From the IMG/VR virus record IMGVR_UViG_3300034374_000610, positions 1-46,175 of that record: DNA of 46,175 bases. One strand, given 5' to 3'. Origin of the DNA: a virus. Position numbers and translations under genes: made by a program. Positions 17,616-25,718 of this stretch are shown one piece after another. The first letter of the stretch is position 1; each line of letters begins with the position of its first letter. The notes under the pieces are model-generated. The model saw only the letters and a list, made by a program, of their open reading frames with translations. It was not told the origin of the DNA and ran no database searches.

Positions 17616-19619
17616 CTAAGACTCTGAACCAGGCTCGTTATTTTTTTCTTCCTCCATAGAAGATTGCATTTGGTCAATAATGTTTCCTAGTTGCATTACC
17701 TTTTCTTTTTCTTTAACTTTAGCGGAAGAAGTAATCTCACTTAAATTAGATTTAAACTTCTCAACTTCTGTTCGTTTTCTAGCAGAAACCTGCTCACGTT
17801 CAGATGTTTGTAAGTCACCGCTTAGTTTCTTCACTTGATTTTCAAGCTGTGTAATATACTGTTGCATTTGTGCCATACGCCCTTTTCTCTGAAGGACACC
17901 TTCTTTGTCAAAGATTTCAGTTTTCTTTAAAACCTCGACATCATCTACCAGTCCAAGTTTATACGCATCAAGATACATATTGTATTCGGATACCTTGTTG
18001 CTAGGCAAAGTTGAACCTGATATAATACGAATGTCATGTTGACCAAGTTGAATATCATTCTGTATGGTTAACAATTCATTTCGTTTATCATCGTACATTC
18101 TCATGTTTACTGAAAATTCAGTAATATCATTATTTGGTTGTACAATTCTAAATGTTTTTGCAAATTTGTAATGGTCTTTAGCTAAGTTGTAAACAACTTG
18201 ACCAACCATAGCTAAACTTGCTTCAATATCTCTTAACTTTGATTTACCTCTTGATTCTCCCATTTCTGATAAAAGCATTGTACCTCTAACAGACTCAGGA
18301 GCGCTATCTTTAAATCCTTGTAATAGCTCAGGTATACCAAAGTTTAAATCTATATATTTTTCTACCCTATCAATTAAATAATAAAACTCACTAGTTAAGG
18401 GAGCTGGTTGTGGGTAATGTGGCTCACCAAATTCTGGATTATATTCAATAACCGCATTTGGATTAGCCCAATCTTTTTCTAACTGACTAACACTATCAAC
18501 ACTACCCTCTGGAATTAAAAGTTTTAATCCAGCAGCAGATTGAGCGTGTGACAAGGTTAGAGAAAATAACTTATTTAAAAGTCTTTGTGAATCTTTAACC
18601 TTGTTCACATCTGATTTTGGATAGGGAGTATTAGTCCAAATGTTTGTAAATGGAACAATTGGATATATATCAGTGTTTAGAATACGCTCATAAAGTAAAG
18701 TATCTCCAATGCTACTGCATTGAGCAATTCTTGTTTGCATAATTTCTTCTATTTCTATAGCACCTCTTTGTACAGCTGCTATTGTTTCTTCGTCTTCTAT
18801 AATAATATTATAGGTATCAGGGTCTATAATTTTTTCACTTCCATCTATAGTATTAAATATTCGATAGAAAGGAACTTTTATCTTGTAAAATCTATCAAGT
18901 ATTTGATATTTTTGATTTACATTATAATCTAAGTCTTTTGCTTCAGCAGGAGTTAAAACATTATTACTGTTTTTTAAATTAGATGTTGGATAATCTTCTC
19001 CATACAAAGAATTTACTCCAACTTCTATATCATCAATAAACTCTTCCATTTGAGGATATAGGTCTAAAACTTGCTGCCTGGTTAAAAAGGTAGACAATAT
19101 AATTCCTGATGCATCATTAAAAAATCTATCTCTTGATGCTGGGTCTACATATACTCTAAAAGGGTCTACGTGCGTATACTTAACTTCACCTCTTCCATAA
19201 TCTGCTTCAGGGTCAACGTATACATACATATATCCCAGTCCAGTAACAGCATAATCGTGAACAACTTGCTTAAAAGTACTATCTCCATTTGAGATATCCC
19301 AAACATATTCAAGTATTGTTCTCCAAACATTAGCTAGTTTGTTATCTGAGTCTTCTCTTGCAATAACAGAAAATCTTGCAGGTCTTGCTGTAAGCAATGA
19401 TTTTAATTTATCAACAGCAGCATATACTCTATCAATAACAAAGTCAGCTTGCCCTACCGATTGTAGTGCATCTGATTCTTCATTACTATAATGATTTCCT
19501 AGAGTAAAATCTACTGCATTTCTTGCTTCAGCGTCCCATTGTTCTCTTGCGTCTCTCCAACGCCTAAACAATTCTTTTGAAATCTGAGGCTTTGATTTGT
19601 TTTCGTCGTAATTAGCCAT
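17616..19619 (-). CDS. Portal protein
   Basis: 667 residues located between the large terminase and scaffold. The N-terminal half contains RRWRDAREQWDAEARNAVDF and DKLKSLLTARPARFSV, typical of podovirus-type portals; the middle includes VDPFRVYVDPASRD; the C-terminal region is a long coiled coil (QMQQYITQLENQVKKLSGDLQ). It forms the dodecameric DNA channel at one vertex. ATG 19619 has GGGAG upstream. A promoter lies just before it at 19646-19675. Confidence 0.85.
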   Translation of the reverse strand: MANYDENKSKPQISKELFRRWRDAREQWDAEARNAVDFTLGNHYSNEESDALQSVGQADFVIDRVYAAVDKLKSLLTARPARFSVIAREDSDNKLANVWRTILEYVWDISNGDSTFKQVVHDYAVTGLGYMYVYVDPEADYGRGEVKYTHVDPFRVYVDPASRDRFFNDASGIILSTFLTRQQVLDLYPQMEEFIDDIEVGVNSLYGEDYPTSNLKNSNNVLTPAEAKDLDYNVNQKYQILDRFYKIKVPFYRIFNTIDGSEKIIDPDTYNIIIEDEETIAAVQRGAIEIEEIMQTRIAQCSSIGDTLLYERILNTDIYPIVPFTNIWTNTPYPKSDVNKVKDSQRLLNKLFSLTLSHAQSAAGLKLLIPEGSVDSVSQLEKDWANPNAVIEYNPEFGEPHYPQPAPLTSEFYYLIDRVEKYIDLNFGIPELLQGFKDSAPESVRGTMLLSEMGESRGKSKLRDIEASLAMVGQVVYNLAKDHYKFAKTFRIVQPNNDITEFSVNMRMYDDKRNELLTIQNDIQLGQHDIRIISGSTLPSNKVSEYNMYLDAYKLGLVDDVEVLKKTEIFDKEGVLQRKGRMAQMQQYITQLENQVKKLSGDLQTSEREQVSARKRTEVEKFKSNLSEITSSAKVKEKEKVMQLGNIIDQMQSSMEEEKNNEPGSES

Positions 19620-19645
19620 AAACTCCCAATTCAGTTTTTAGTCTA

Positions 19646-19675
19646 AAAATAACTAATTTTATCTCTTAAAGTCAA
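19646..19675 (-). promoter_or_regulatory. Internal late promoter before portal gene
   Basis: On the minus strand: TTGACT (19675-19670), 18-base spacer, TATTTT (19651-19646). The spacer shares AAGAGA-(A/T)-AAAATTA with the promoter at 45761-45790, suggesting a related pair. It lies in the 63-base gap between terminase and portal genes and would drive head genes. Confidence 0.55.
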
Positions 19676-19682
19676 GTAAAAT

Positions 19683-21257
19683 TTATATTTTTTGTCCAGT
19701 AACCCAATTTATGACTCTTTTAGCCTTACTTTCTTCTATTGTAGTTATTCTGTCTTCTAGTTTATCTGCGTCGATTGCAGAGCTTTTTGGAGGTTTTGCT
19801 GTAGTGACGGCATACCAAAGTCCGTCTAGAAGGTCATCGTTCCTGCCTTTTGGAAATTCAAACATCTCATCTATTAAGTTTGCATGTTCTTTTTTAATGA
19901 ACATTTTTCTTCGATTAACAATAGGACAAAGCAATGCTTCTAGCCTATCTTCTTTTTTGATACCAGCAGGAGGTCTAACGCCTTGAGATAATCCAGGAGC
20001 TAGTTTTCTATCCTTGCCAGCAAGTTGATTTACATAATCTTTTACCAGTCCTTGAGCACCAACCTTTTCTACGTTGACTCTTCTAACTGGATGATACTCT
20101 TTTGCCATATCTACAATTTTTTTTGGCATATCATATAAAGGTGAATGTTCTCTATAATAATCTACAACATATATGTTTCTATCGCTATCAATAGCAATAA
20201 CCATAATTACCTGATAGTCGCTTCTAGCATTTGCTTCATAAGCTAGGTCAACTCCTAGGTATACATTTACAGGTATTGCAGTCTCATCAACCATCATATA
20301 GTTAAATCCGTTTCTTTCAACAAGATTACCTTGGTAATAATTTAATCTATCTATATGAAATTTAGCACTTTCTAAGTCCCTAGCTTCGTTCAAATACTCT
20401 TGAGCAAACTTATGTACTAATCCCATTTCAGTAAACCTTCTTCTAATATCCATTAGCTTTTGCTTGGTAAAGTAGCTAGGCCATAAAGGAGTGTCTTCTA
20501 CTATAGCTTTTTTATATAACACGTTCCAAGCAGACTTTCTATTCTCTTTTTCTGCTTGCAAGTATCCATCGTATACTCCTTGTAAAAAAGAATCGTAATG
20601 TACTATTGTTCCAATAAGCCATATAGAACCTTCGTTTTCTTTAGAGTTTTCTAAAGCAGGCTCTACTGTTGACATTACCCATTCTTTAATCTCTCTTCTT
20701 CTTTCTGGTGTTTTTGTATTTAACTCAGATTCAAAGTCATCAAGAATAATATTTGTATATCTTAGTCCTAATTGAGAACGACCACGTAAACGTTGAGATG
20801 TACCTTTTGCTATAATTCTATCTCCTCTAGCAGTAGTAAACTCTTTTTCTGTCCACTTACTTCCTTTTAAATCTCCAAAGTAATATTGTAAAGCAGGATT
20901 TATATCTATGTGATTTTGTATGTATTTAATATGGTCAATAGCCTGAGATTGTTCTTCTGATACCCAAGCAATGAATTGTTTTTTTTCTGGTGGAGAAAAA
21001 TATAATTGATGTAATAAAGCTGTTTTGGCTAATGTTGATTTAGCATGACCTCTAGGTAATATTATACAAACACGCTTATCTTCTCCTAAAAGTATTTCAC
21101 TTAGCTCATATTGATAAGGCGCTGGAGTTGACTTCATAAAATCTTCTGGTAAGAACATTTGACCAAAAGTGACAATATCCCTTCTTGCCAACTCCAATGC
21201 TTTTTCCTTTTGAGATAGGTCGGGTGGAATTATGTTAAAATTTTGAGGCTTCTTCAT
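19683..21257 (-). CDS. Terminase large subunit
   Basis: 524 residues from ATG 21257 (a TTG twelve bases upstream is in frame but lacks support). The ATPase half has a Walker A-like PRGHAKST at about 68-75 and Walker B NIILDDFESE at about 170-178. The nuclease half has YLGVDLAYEANARSD (first Asp near 337) and RNDDLLDGLWYA near the end, the acidic residues of an RNase H-like fold. It cuts and pumps DNA into the prohead through the portal. Its start lies 23 bases inside the preceding cyclotransferase-like gene, so the two are likely translated together. Confidence 0.92.
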   Translation of the reverse strand: MKKPQNFNIIPPDLSQKEKALELARRDIVTFGQMFLPEDFMKSTPAPYQYELSEILLGEDKRVCIILPRGHAKSTLAKTALLHQLYFSPPEKKQFIAWVSEEQSQAIDHIKYIQNHIDINPALQYYFGDLKGSKWTEKEFTTARGDRIIAKGTSQRLRGRSQLGLRYTNIILDDFESELNTKTPERRREIKEWVMSTVEPALENSKENEGSIWLIGTIVHYDSFLQGVYDGYLQAEKENRKSAWNVLYKKAIVEDTPLWPSYFTKQKLMDIRRRFTEMGLVHKFAQEYLNEARDLESAKFHIDRLNYYQGNLVERNGFNYMMVDETAIPVNVYLGVDLAYEANARSDYQVIMVIAIDSDRNIYVVDYYREHSPLYDMPKKIVDMAKEYHPVRRVNVEKVGAQGLVKDYVNQLAGKDRKLAPGLSQGVRPPAGIKKEDRLEALLCPIVNRRKMFIKKEHANLIDEMFEFPKGRNDDLLDGLWYAVTTAKPPKSSAIDADKLEDRITTIEESKAKRVINWVTGQKI

Positions 21258-21642
21258 ACTCTTTTTCAATAACTCTATCCATCATAACTAGTGTTTTAGG
21301 TGAAAGCCAGTCTCCATCTGGTATTTCTGTAAACATACTAGAACTTTGCCATAGCAAAGGTCCAGCTACATATATCCAACATTTTTCTTTTTCTTTTGTA
21401 TCATCGAGAATTATGTTTGCTGTTGTTCTAATGTATAAACCATCTTTAGTAGATTCATACATGTCATACATAGATAACTCTTCATCTGTTACTTCTAAAA
21501 GCTCTACGACAGCACCTTTTCCTTTTTTATTTTTGATTAAAGCTGGAAAAGACCTTGTACCAGGGAATACAAGACTAAAACCTTCTACTCTTCCAGTTTC
21601 CTCAAATCCTCTTCTTAGCGTTCCGTAAACTGCTAATCTCAT
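21235..21642 (-). CDS. Gamma-glutamylcyclotransferase-like (AIG2/GGCT) protein
   Basis: 135 residues with the family's N-terminal substrate-binding YGTLRRG at 6-12 and a glutamate in MYDMYES (E63) where the catalytic Glu lies, followed by GLYIRTT. Family members cyclise a gamma-glutamyl amine, releasing 5-oxoproline and the amine. The gene is wedged between the small-terminase/zinc-ribbon genes and the large terminase, overlapping both (ATGA upstream, 23 bases downstream). Link to the amidotransferase/amidoligase pair at 27561-30363 is inferred from known co-occurrence of these families. Confidence 0.8.
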   Translation of the reverse strand: MRLAVYGTLRRGFEETGRVEGFSLVFPGTRSFPALIKNKKGKGAVVELLEVTDEELSMYDMYESTKDGLYIRTTANIILDDTKEKEKCWIYVAGPLLWQSSSMFTEIPDGDWLSPKTLVMMDRVIEKEYEEASKF

Positions 21643-21866
21643 GAATGACCTACCTCTCTAGGTATACCTACATCTGTAATACCGAAAGATGTGTTGTATA
21701 CTGTTAAACAATTAAAACATTTGACGTGAGTAGTGTCTCTTTTCTCCTTGCTATACAAGAATACTCCAGTTTTACTCAAACGGTAATAACATATGTGACA
21801 ACGTTTATTTTTCGTTATCTTTTTTAACTTCCGCCAATTTCTTGTGTTGGGACCCTTGAATTGCAT
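21639..21866 (-). CDS. Zinc-ribbon protein, 75 residues
   Basis: Two CxxC pairs (CHIC near 23-26 and CFNC near 50-53) in a basic protein, typical of a DNA- or protein-binding zinc ribbon. The start ATG 21866 has AGGAG upstream but lies inside the small-terminase frame, an overlap of 62 bases. The stop overlaps the next start as ATGA. It may help terminase or act on DNA; function unknown. Confidence 0.6.
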   Translation of the reverse strand: MQFKGPNTRNWRKLKKITKNKRCHICYYRLSKTGVFLYSKEKRDTTHVKCFNCLTVYNTSFGITDVGIPREVGHS

Positions 21867-22566
21867 TTAGTTGCTCCTGTGTAAAACCTTGAAACAATGT
21901 TAAAGACTCTGTAGTCTTTTCTGTATCCATCATTCCAGATATTTTCATTAATGTTGTTATAGCTGTAATCTTATCTCTATCTGAAGAACCACCTTTGTCT
22001 ATGATGTTTCTCATTTCTTCCAACAAGTAGTTTGGAGTAATCTCAGCTTCATTCAAGTATTTATCTATTTCTTCTCTAATCAAGTTTTTCACCCTATCGG
22101 TTTTTAACAACAGCTTTGCTTGAGATTTAGCATAATTTTCATTCTTACTAGGAAATGCTTTCATATATGCTTCAACTACATCATCTCCTTTTGCTACATA
22201 CTTCCCAAACAAAAACTCTTTATCTGTTGCGTTTTTTCTATTTTTCTTTCTAACAGACGGAGATTCACCATCTGTAGAGAACGTATGCATGTTGGTTTTC
22301 ATGTCGCCTTCCATTCTTACTCTTGGGCTGCAGACAAAAGAACCTATGATTGTTCTAATAAATGTAGTTTCTTTTTTTCTGTCGTGTTTTTTTAAAACAC
22401 CAAGATGCAATACTTGACATACTTGACCATCGTCGGTTAAAACCCAATTACCTTTGTTTGAGTGACGCCAATCTGTTACCAAAGACACACTTTCGTGATA
22501 CTCTCGAAACTCGTTGACGTCATCATATAAGTAATGAGTAACACCCTTTACAATACGTTCTCTCAT
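21805..22566 (-). CDS. Terminase small subunit with N-terminal extension
   Basis: 253 residues. The C-terminal part (about 110-253) has the helical pattern of small terminases: a helix-turn-helix-like region (GDDVVEAYMKAFPSKNENYA), then NYLLEEMRNIIDKG and a late oligomerising region. The first 105 residues form a separate beta-rich domain with WVLTDDGQVCQVLHLG and TFIRTIIGSFVC. Position before the large terminase supports the call. It recognises phage DNA for packaging; the role of the front domain is unknown. Confidence 0.7.
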   Translation of the reverse strand: MRERIVKGVTHYLYDDVNEFREYHESVSLVTDWRHSNKGNWVLTDDGQVCQVLHLGVLKKHDRKKETTFIRTIIGSFVCSPRVRMEGDMKTNMHTFSTDGESPSVRKKNRKNATDKEFLFGKYVAKGDDVVEAYMKAFPSKNENYAKSQAKLLLKTDRVKNLIREEIDKYLNEAEITPNYLLEEMRNIIDKGGSSDRDKITAITTLMKISGMMDTEKTTESLTLFQGFTQEQLNAIQGSQHKKLAEVKKDNEK

Positions 22567-22573
22567 AATTTAA

Positions 22574-22807
22574 CTATTTTTCCTCGTTATCGTCAACGTC
22601 TTTTTCAAGTTCGTCAATAACAAAGCGAATGTAGTTATTAGCAAGGAATCTTATTTCATTTGCTTGTCGGTCTATTTGCATTAATTGACCAGCAAGTTCA
22701 TTAGCTCTAGAATATTGAGCTTTTGCTTCATCTGACAAATCAGACATCACAAACTCAATTTCCTTACCTTCATTCATTATTACTAGCTTTTCTTCTTTTT
22801 TAGACAT
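22574..22807 (-). CDS. Small helical protein, 77 residues
   Basis: Acidic, helical, with SDEAKAQYSRANELAGQLMQ and a C-terminal VIDELEKDVDDNEEK. Good AGGAG upstream. It lies between the exonuclease and the small terminase. No domain recognised. Confidence 0.6.
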   Translation of the reverse strand: MSKKEEKLVIMNEGKEIEFVMSDLSDEAKAQYSRANELAGQLMQIDRQANEIRFLANNYIRFVIDELEKDVDDNEEK

Positions 22808-22819
22808 GTTTCCTCCTAA

Positions 22820-23548
22820 TTATAATGGTCTTACCATTGGTGGTGCATATTCTTCTAATTTACGATGCAATCTTTCTAAGATGACAACATCTGCTACATT
22901 ATGGTCGTAAACGTATTTCATTGCTTTTTCATCGCCCCATCTAGCTTTTTGCCACATTTCTGGTTTTACTCTGGTTTTACCAGCAATACCAAAAAACTCT
23001 GTAGCTGCCATTAATGAAGAACGATGCAGTTTTAATTTAGATTTTACTACATAATATAGGTCTTTGTGTGACTTTTGTCTGTACAAAGGAAAGAATGTTT
23101 TATGATGCAATGCACGTGTTCTGATAAAAGGAATATCAAAACGAGTACCGTAATATGTAAATATTACATCATATTTATTCATTTCTTCTACTAAAAGCTC
23201 TACAATGCGAGCATCTTGCTTTTCAGACATTAGCTCTTCTCTTGTAATTTTAGCTCCAGCAACATTCTTATCACCTCTACCTTTAATACACCAGGACAAC
23301 ATAACATCGATATTAGCACTAAATCCAGTAGATTCTATGTCTAGGTATCCGATAGTCATTTCATGTCCAGTTGTATATCTGGTAGGTTTTCTTAATCCTA
23401 AGGATTCTATTTTACGAGTTACTGCTTTATATGTTCTATTATATCCAGCAATACGTATTTCTTGATAGAGAACAAATGCAGACTTAGCAGTACGTTCATA
23501 CTGGTCTAATATTCTGATTTCGTCTTCTGTCCATTTTACTCCAGGCAT
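22820..23548 (-). CDS. DNA-binding domain fused to DEDD-type exonuclease (RNase H-like)
   Basis: 242 residues. Residues 1-55 look like a SANT/HTH DNA-binding domain (KWTEDEIRILDQYERTAKS). Residues 62-235 match YprB-like RNase_H_2 exonucleases: D70/E72 in YLDIEST, D138 in TRFDIP, and D220 in HNVADV. These acidic residues bind metals and cut nucleic acid 3'-5'. It could process DNA ends in recombination or degrade host DNA. It starts directly at the stop of the next gene upstream. Confidence 0.75.
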   Translation of the reverse strand: MPGVKWTEDEIRILDQYERTAKSAFVLYQEIRIAGYNRTYKAVTRKIESLGLRKPTRYTTGHEMTIGYLDIESTGFSANIDVMLSWCIKGRGDKNVAGAKITREELMSEKQDARIVELLVEEMNKYDVIFTYYGTRFDIPFIRTRALHHKTFFPLYRQKSHKDLYYVVKSKLKLHRSSLMAATEFFGIAGKTRVKPEMWQKARWGDEKAMKYVYDHNVADVVILERLHRKLEEYAPPMVRPL

Positions 23549-23745
23549 TATTTACTCTCTTTCTTTTCTAGGTCGTTAATTTGATTCCAAATGTTCTCCA
23601 ATACAAATCCTCCGCAGTCATTTAAAAAATAATTCTCATCAACTCCGCCAAGACCAAGGTTTTCTAAAGCAATGCTAATGTATTCTATTTGCTTAGGAGA
23701 CAGTGTTACAGGATATTCTCTTAGTTTATATTCGTAATCACTCAT
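23548..23745 (-). CDS. Small protein, 65 residues
   Basis: Acidic protein starting MSDYEYKLREYPVTLSPKQ with a helical end. It overlaps the exonuclease start and lies 1 base from the next gene. Function unknown. Confidence 0.55.
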   Translation of the reverse strand: MSDYEYKLREYPVTLSPKQIEYISIALENLGLGGVDENYFLNDCGGFVLENIWNQINDLEKKESK

Positions 23746-23746
23746 A

Positions 23747-24106
23747 TTATTTACCCCATTTGTTTTGTTTGACTATCATTGCCATTACTGCATATACTGC
23801 AATATCTAGAAAAGCATCGTCTATTGGCTCATTCTTTGCTTTCATATCGTGATTGGTTGACAGGTTGATTAGTCTGTTTATCTTATCATTTAGCCTTACA
23901 ATTATACCAAATAAGGCTGTATTGACTTCTTTTTCGTTTTTTAACGTGGTACCCATAGCAATATTGCCAGGACCGTAATCAAACTGTTTTTTACAAAATG
24001 TTAAGTACATTTCATTTAAAAGAGTCTGAAATTCTTTTTCTGTGGTAGGGTAGTTATCTTTTATATATGATACTACGTCTTCTACTGTACTAGTTTTCTG
24101 GTTCAT
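23747..24106 (-). CDS. DUF1599 / Nmad1-like nucleotide-modification-associated protein
   Basis: 119 residues, all-helical. FCKKQFDYGPGNIAM and RLNDKINRLINL followed by DAFLDIAVYAVMAMIV match what I recall of the DUF1599 (Nmad1) family, which is found in phages and has been proposed to act on modified nucleotides. Acidic/His residues in the helices could bind nucleotide phosphates. The proposal is family-based; activity is not established. Confidence 0.6.
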   Translation of the reverse strand: MNQKTSTVEDVVSYIKDNYPTTEKEFQTLLNEMYLTFCKKQFDYGPGNIAMGTTLKNEKEVNTALFGIIVRLNDKINRLINLSTNHDMKAKNEPIDDAFLDIAVYAVMAMIVKQNKWGK

Positions 24107-24275
24107 TTGGAAAATCCTCCGTATCTTTTACGTCTTCTAATTCTCGTATTAATTTTTCCCAATTAAGGTTTTGACGTATCTTTTCTAATTCATCTAGCTC
24201 TTGTTGTAATCGCTGCACTAATGCAGTATTACCTTGTTCTTTTGCTTTTAAGACTGCTTTTTTGAGGTCTTCCAT
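24090..24275 (-). CDS. Small coiled-coil protein, 61 residues
   Basis: Continuous charged helix (KKAVLKAKEQGNTALVQRLQ) with heptad pattern. It overlaps both neighbours (17 and 28 bases). Unknown function. Confidence 0.55.
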   Translation of the reverse strand: MEDLKKAVLKAKEQGNTALVQRLQQELDELEKIRQNLNWEKLIRELEDVKDTEDFPNEPEN

Positions 24276-24568
24276 AGATACTCTCCTACTCCTAGTTGAA
24301 ATAATCCGTTTGATATAGCGTCAATTAAGCCTTCTTTGTGTTCTAGTCCATAATTATAGAATATAGCGTGTAATACCTCATGTATCAACGTTTCTTGCTT
24401 TCTTGATTCGTGGATTTCTTGATTAATAAGTATGATATTGTCTTTTACCATATGTCTTCCATATAGTTCTTTACTTTTATCTTCATGTGTAAGTGGTAAT
24501 TCCACTATCTTGTAATGGTGACCTCCAATAGTCAATTCCATTGCTTTTTTCTGTTCTTTTTTACTCAT
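24248..24568 (-). CDS. Zinc metallopeptidase-like protein (HExxH)
   Basis: 106 residues with HEVLHAIFYN (H63, E64, H67), a zincin motif like that of ImmA/IrrE-type peptidases. This is the first gene of the leftward arm. ATG 24568 has GGGAG upstream, and the promoter at 24599-24628 sits before it. ImmA proteins cleave phage repressors; here, near the control region, it might act on a regulator or a host antitoxin. Target unknown. Confidence 0.65.
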   Translation of the reverse strand: MSKKEQKKAMELTIGGHHYKIVELPLTHEDKSKELYGRHMVKDNIILINQEIHESRKQETLIHEVLHAIFYNYGLEHKEGLIDAISNGLFQLGVGEYLWKTSKKQS

Positions 24569-24598
24569 AATACTCCCGTTATTATTAATTGTGTATGC

Positions 24599-24628
24599 AA
24601 ATTAGATAAATATTCCTACACAAGTCAA
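24599..24628 (-). promoter_or_regulatory. Leftward promoter for packaging/late arm
   Basis: TTGACT at 24628-24623, then an 18-base spacer and TAATTT at 24604-24599; an overlapping reading is a 16-base spacer and TCTAAT (24606-24601), one mismatch from consensus. Start site expected near 24592-24594, followed by the GGGAG of the metallopeptidase gene. Confidence 0.6.
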
Positions 24629-24787
24629 ATAAAAAAGGTAATTTAGTTAAAAAAAATCGCACGACGTCTCAATGTTCTAGTTTCTAATGCTCTAAACATC
24701 GCTACAAATAAAAAAATATAAAAAAACCTTGACCCAAGGAAGCAAAACAGAGTAACTTTAACAGTCCGAAGGACGAAAAAAAACACT

Positions 24788-24855
24788 AATGCTCGTTGCT
24801 CTTGAATAACATAGAATATTAAATCTATTTCCTAAATAATACTCGGTGCTCTAGA
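24788..24855 (+). repeat. 18-bp direct repeat pair, 50 bp apart
   Basis: AATGCTCGTTGCTCTTGA at 24788-24805 and AATACTCGGTGCTCTAGA at 24838-24855, 15 of 18 identical, with starts exactly 50 bp apart. A shorter relative, ATGCTC, is at 24687-24692. Spacing on nearly the same helix face suggests protein binding, possibly iteron-like. Confidence 0.5.
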
Positions 24856-25065
24856 GAGGGTCCAATCGAAAAATTTTTTCCAAAATTATTCTAGTCGTCG
24901 AATTTTGCCAACTCACCAGTTTTACCCCGAAATTTCTAACTTTGTTCAAAAAATCGCATTATTTTGTGTGTGGCTTTTGTTTCCATAAAGAGGCCGGGTC
25001 TTTTACTATATTGAAAATTGCAAATTTGGTTGAAAATTTGGATTTTGGTTATATGTGTTAAAAAT

Positions 25066-25088
25066 TATAATTAGACCGACCAGTCGGT
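25066..25088 (+). promoter_or_regulatory. TATAAT element with operator-like dyad at start site
   Basis: Perfect -10 TATAAT at 25066-25071 (poor -35). The dyad ACCGAC-CA-GTCGGT at 25075-25088 covers the expected start site near 25078, as for a repressor-blocked promoter. The half-sites recur at 26273-26290. Confidence 0.45.
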
Positions 25089-25174
25089 TTGTGCGTACTG
25101 TGCGCACTTATATATATTTTTTTTAATTATTTTGTAAATAATGCTTGCATCTTTTATTTATTATGCATAAACTA

Positions 25175-25183
25175 TGGTATGAT
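25175..25183 (+). promoter_or_regulatory. Extended -10 promoter for first rightward gene
   Basis: TGG-TATGAT, an extended -10 element with no clear -35. The longer string TATGGTATGA recurs at 26411-26420 before the next early transcript, so it may be a phage early promoter class. Start expected near 25190, then leader AACCGAAAGGAAACACA and ATG 25212. Confidence 0.5.
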
Positions 25184-25211
25184 ATTTAATAACAAACCGA
25201 AAGGAAACACA

Positions 25212-25448
25212 ATGACTAAAAAAGACTATGAAGCAATAGCAAACTGCTTCCACCCGTTCACTGAAAAAGCGGACGGCATTAGGATGATTGGTTCAGCTAC
25301 GGCTTTTGCATCTATGTTAATCTTATATTTTGAGGATGATAACCCAAGATTTGATAGAACAAAGTTCTTGAAATGGGCGGGCTTCAACCTTGAACAATGT
25401 GAGGATATCAGTGAAATGATAGACTGGAAAGATGAAGATAGAGAGTAA
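25212..25448 (+). CDS. Small early protein, 78 residues
   Basis: I choose ATG 25212 with GAAAGGAAA upstream over a longer frame that would start before the promoter. The end part NPRFDRTKFLKWAGFN matches a small conserved protein family (DNPRFDRxRFxxA) often found in phages and plasmids of proteobacteria. Function unknown. First gene of the rightward arm. Confidence 0.7.
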   Translation: MTKKDYEAIANCFHPFTEKADGIRMIGSATAFASMLILYFEDDNPRFDRTKFLKWAGFNLEQCEDISEMIDWKDEDRE

Positions 25449-25455
25449 TAACAAC

Positions 25456-25475
25456 GGCGGGGCTTCGGCCCCGTC
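25456..25475 (+). other. Very stable UUCG hairpin between two early genes
   Basis: CGGGGC-TTCG-GCCCCG plus two flanking pairs (one G-U), right after the stop of the 78-residue gene. No U-run follows, so it is probably an RNA stabiliser or processing site instead of a terminator. Confidence 0.6.
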
Positions 25476-25496
25476 ACAACCGAAAGGAAAAATAAA

Positions 25497-25652
25497 ATGG
25501 GAGTATTAATAATGTATGCAGTGTTTATGACTTTTTGGGCACTTGGTATGACAATAGAATATACAAAGGCCACGAGTTATAGAGAAGGCTACGAAGATGG
25601 ATACAAATGTAATTGTTCATCTGAGGATTGTCCAGATTCTTACAAATCATAA
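25497..25652 (+). CDS. Small membrane protein, 51 residues
   Basis: ATG 25497 follows GAAAGGAAAAATAAA. The product begins with a hydrophobic helix (GVLIMYAVFMTFWALGM), then a soluble tail with three Cys (CNCSSEDC). Probably a single-pass inner-membrane peptide; function unknown. It ends eight bases before a terminator. Confidence 0.6.
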   Translation: MGVLIMYAVFMTFWALGMTIEYTKATSYREGYEDGYKCNCSSEDCPDSYKS

Positions 25653-25660
25653 ACAAAGAT

Positions 25661-25695
25661 GCCCTGGGTGTAAAAACCTGGGGCTTTCTTTTTTT
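25661..25695 (+). terminator. Rho-independent terminator of first early unit
   Basis: Hairpin GCCCTGGGT / ACCTGGGGC (9 pairs including wobbles, loop GTAAAA) followed by TTTCTTTTTTT. Canonical form; ends the 25212-25652 unit. Confidence 0.8.
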
Positions 25696-25718
25696 GGTAT
25701 ATATAAAAAAAACAACAG

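Larger units (their letters stand above)
24569..25211. other. Divergent control region, no gene
   Basis: 643 bases without a credible ORF, very AT-rich. Contents: a leftward promoter at 24599-24628, an 18-bp direct repeat pair (24788-24805 and 24838-24855), a rightward -10 element with an operator-like dyad (25066-25088), an inverted GTGCG/CGCAC around 25091-25107 and an extended -10 promoter (25175-25183). It divides the two transcription directions and is a reasonable place for a replication origin (inference). Confidence 0.6.

Noticed and set aside
25089-25211. Longer start for the first rightward protein (119 residues)
   Set aside because: Starts upstream of the extended -10 promoter and lacks a ribosome site; ATG 25212 has one.
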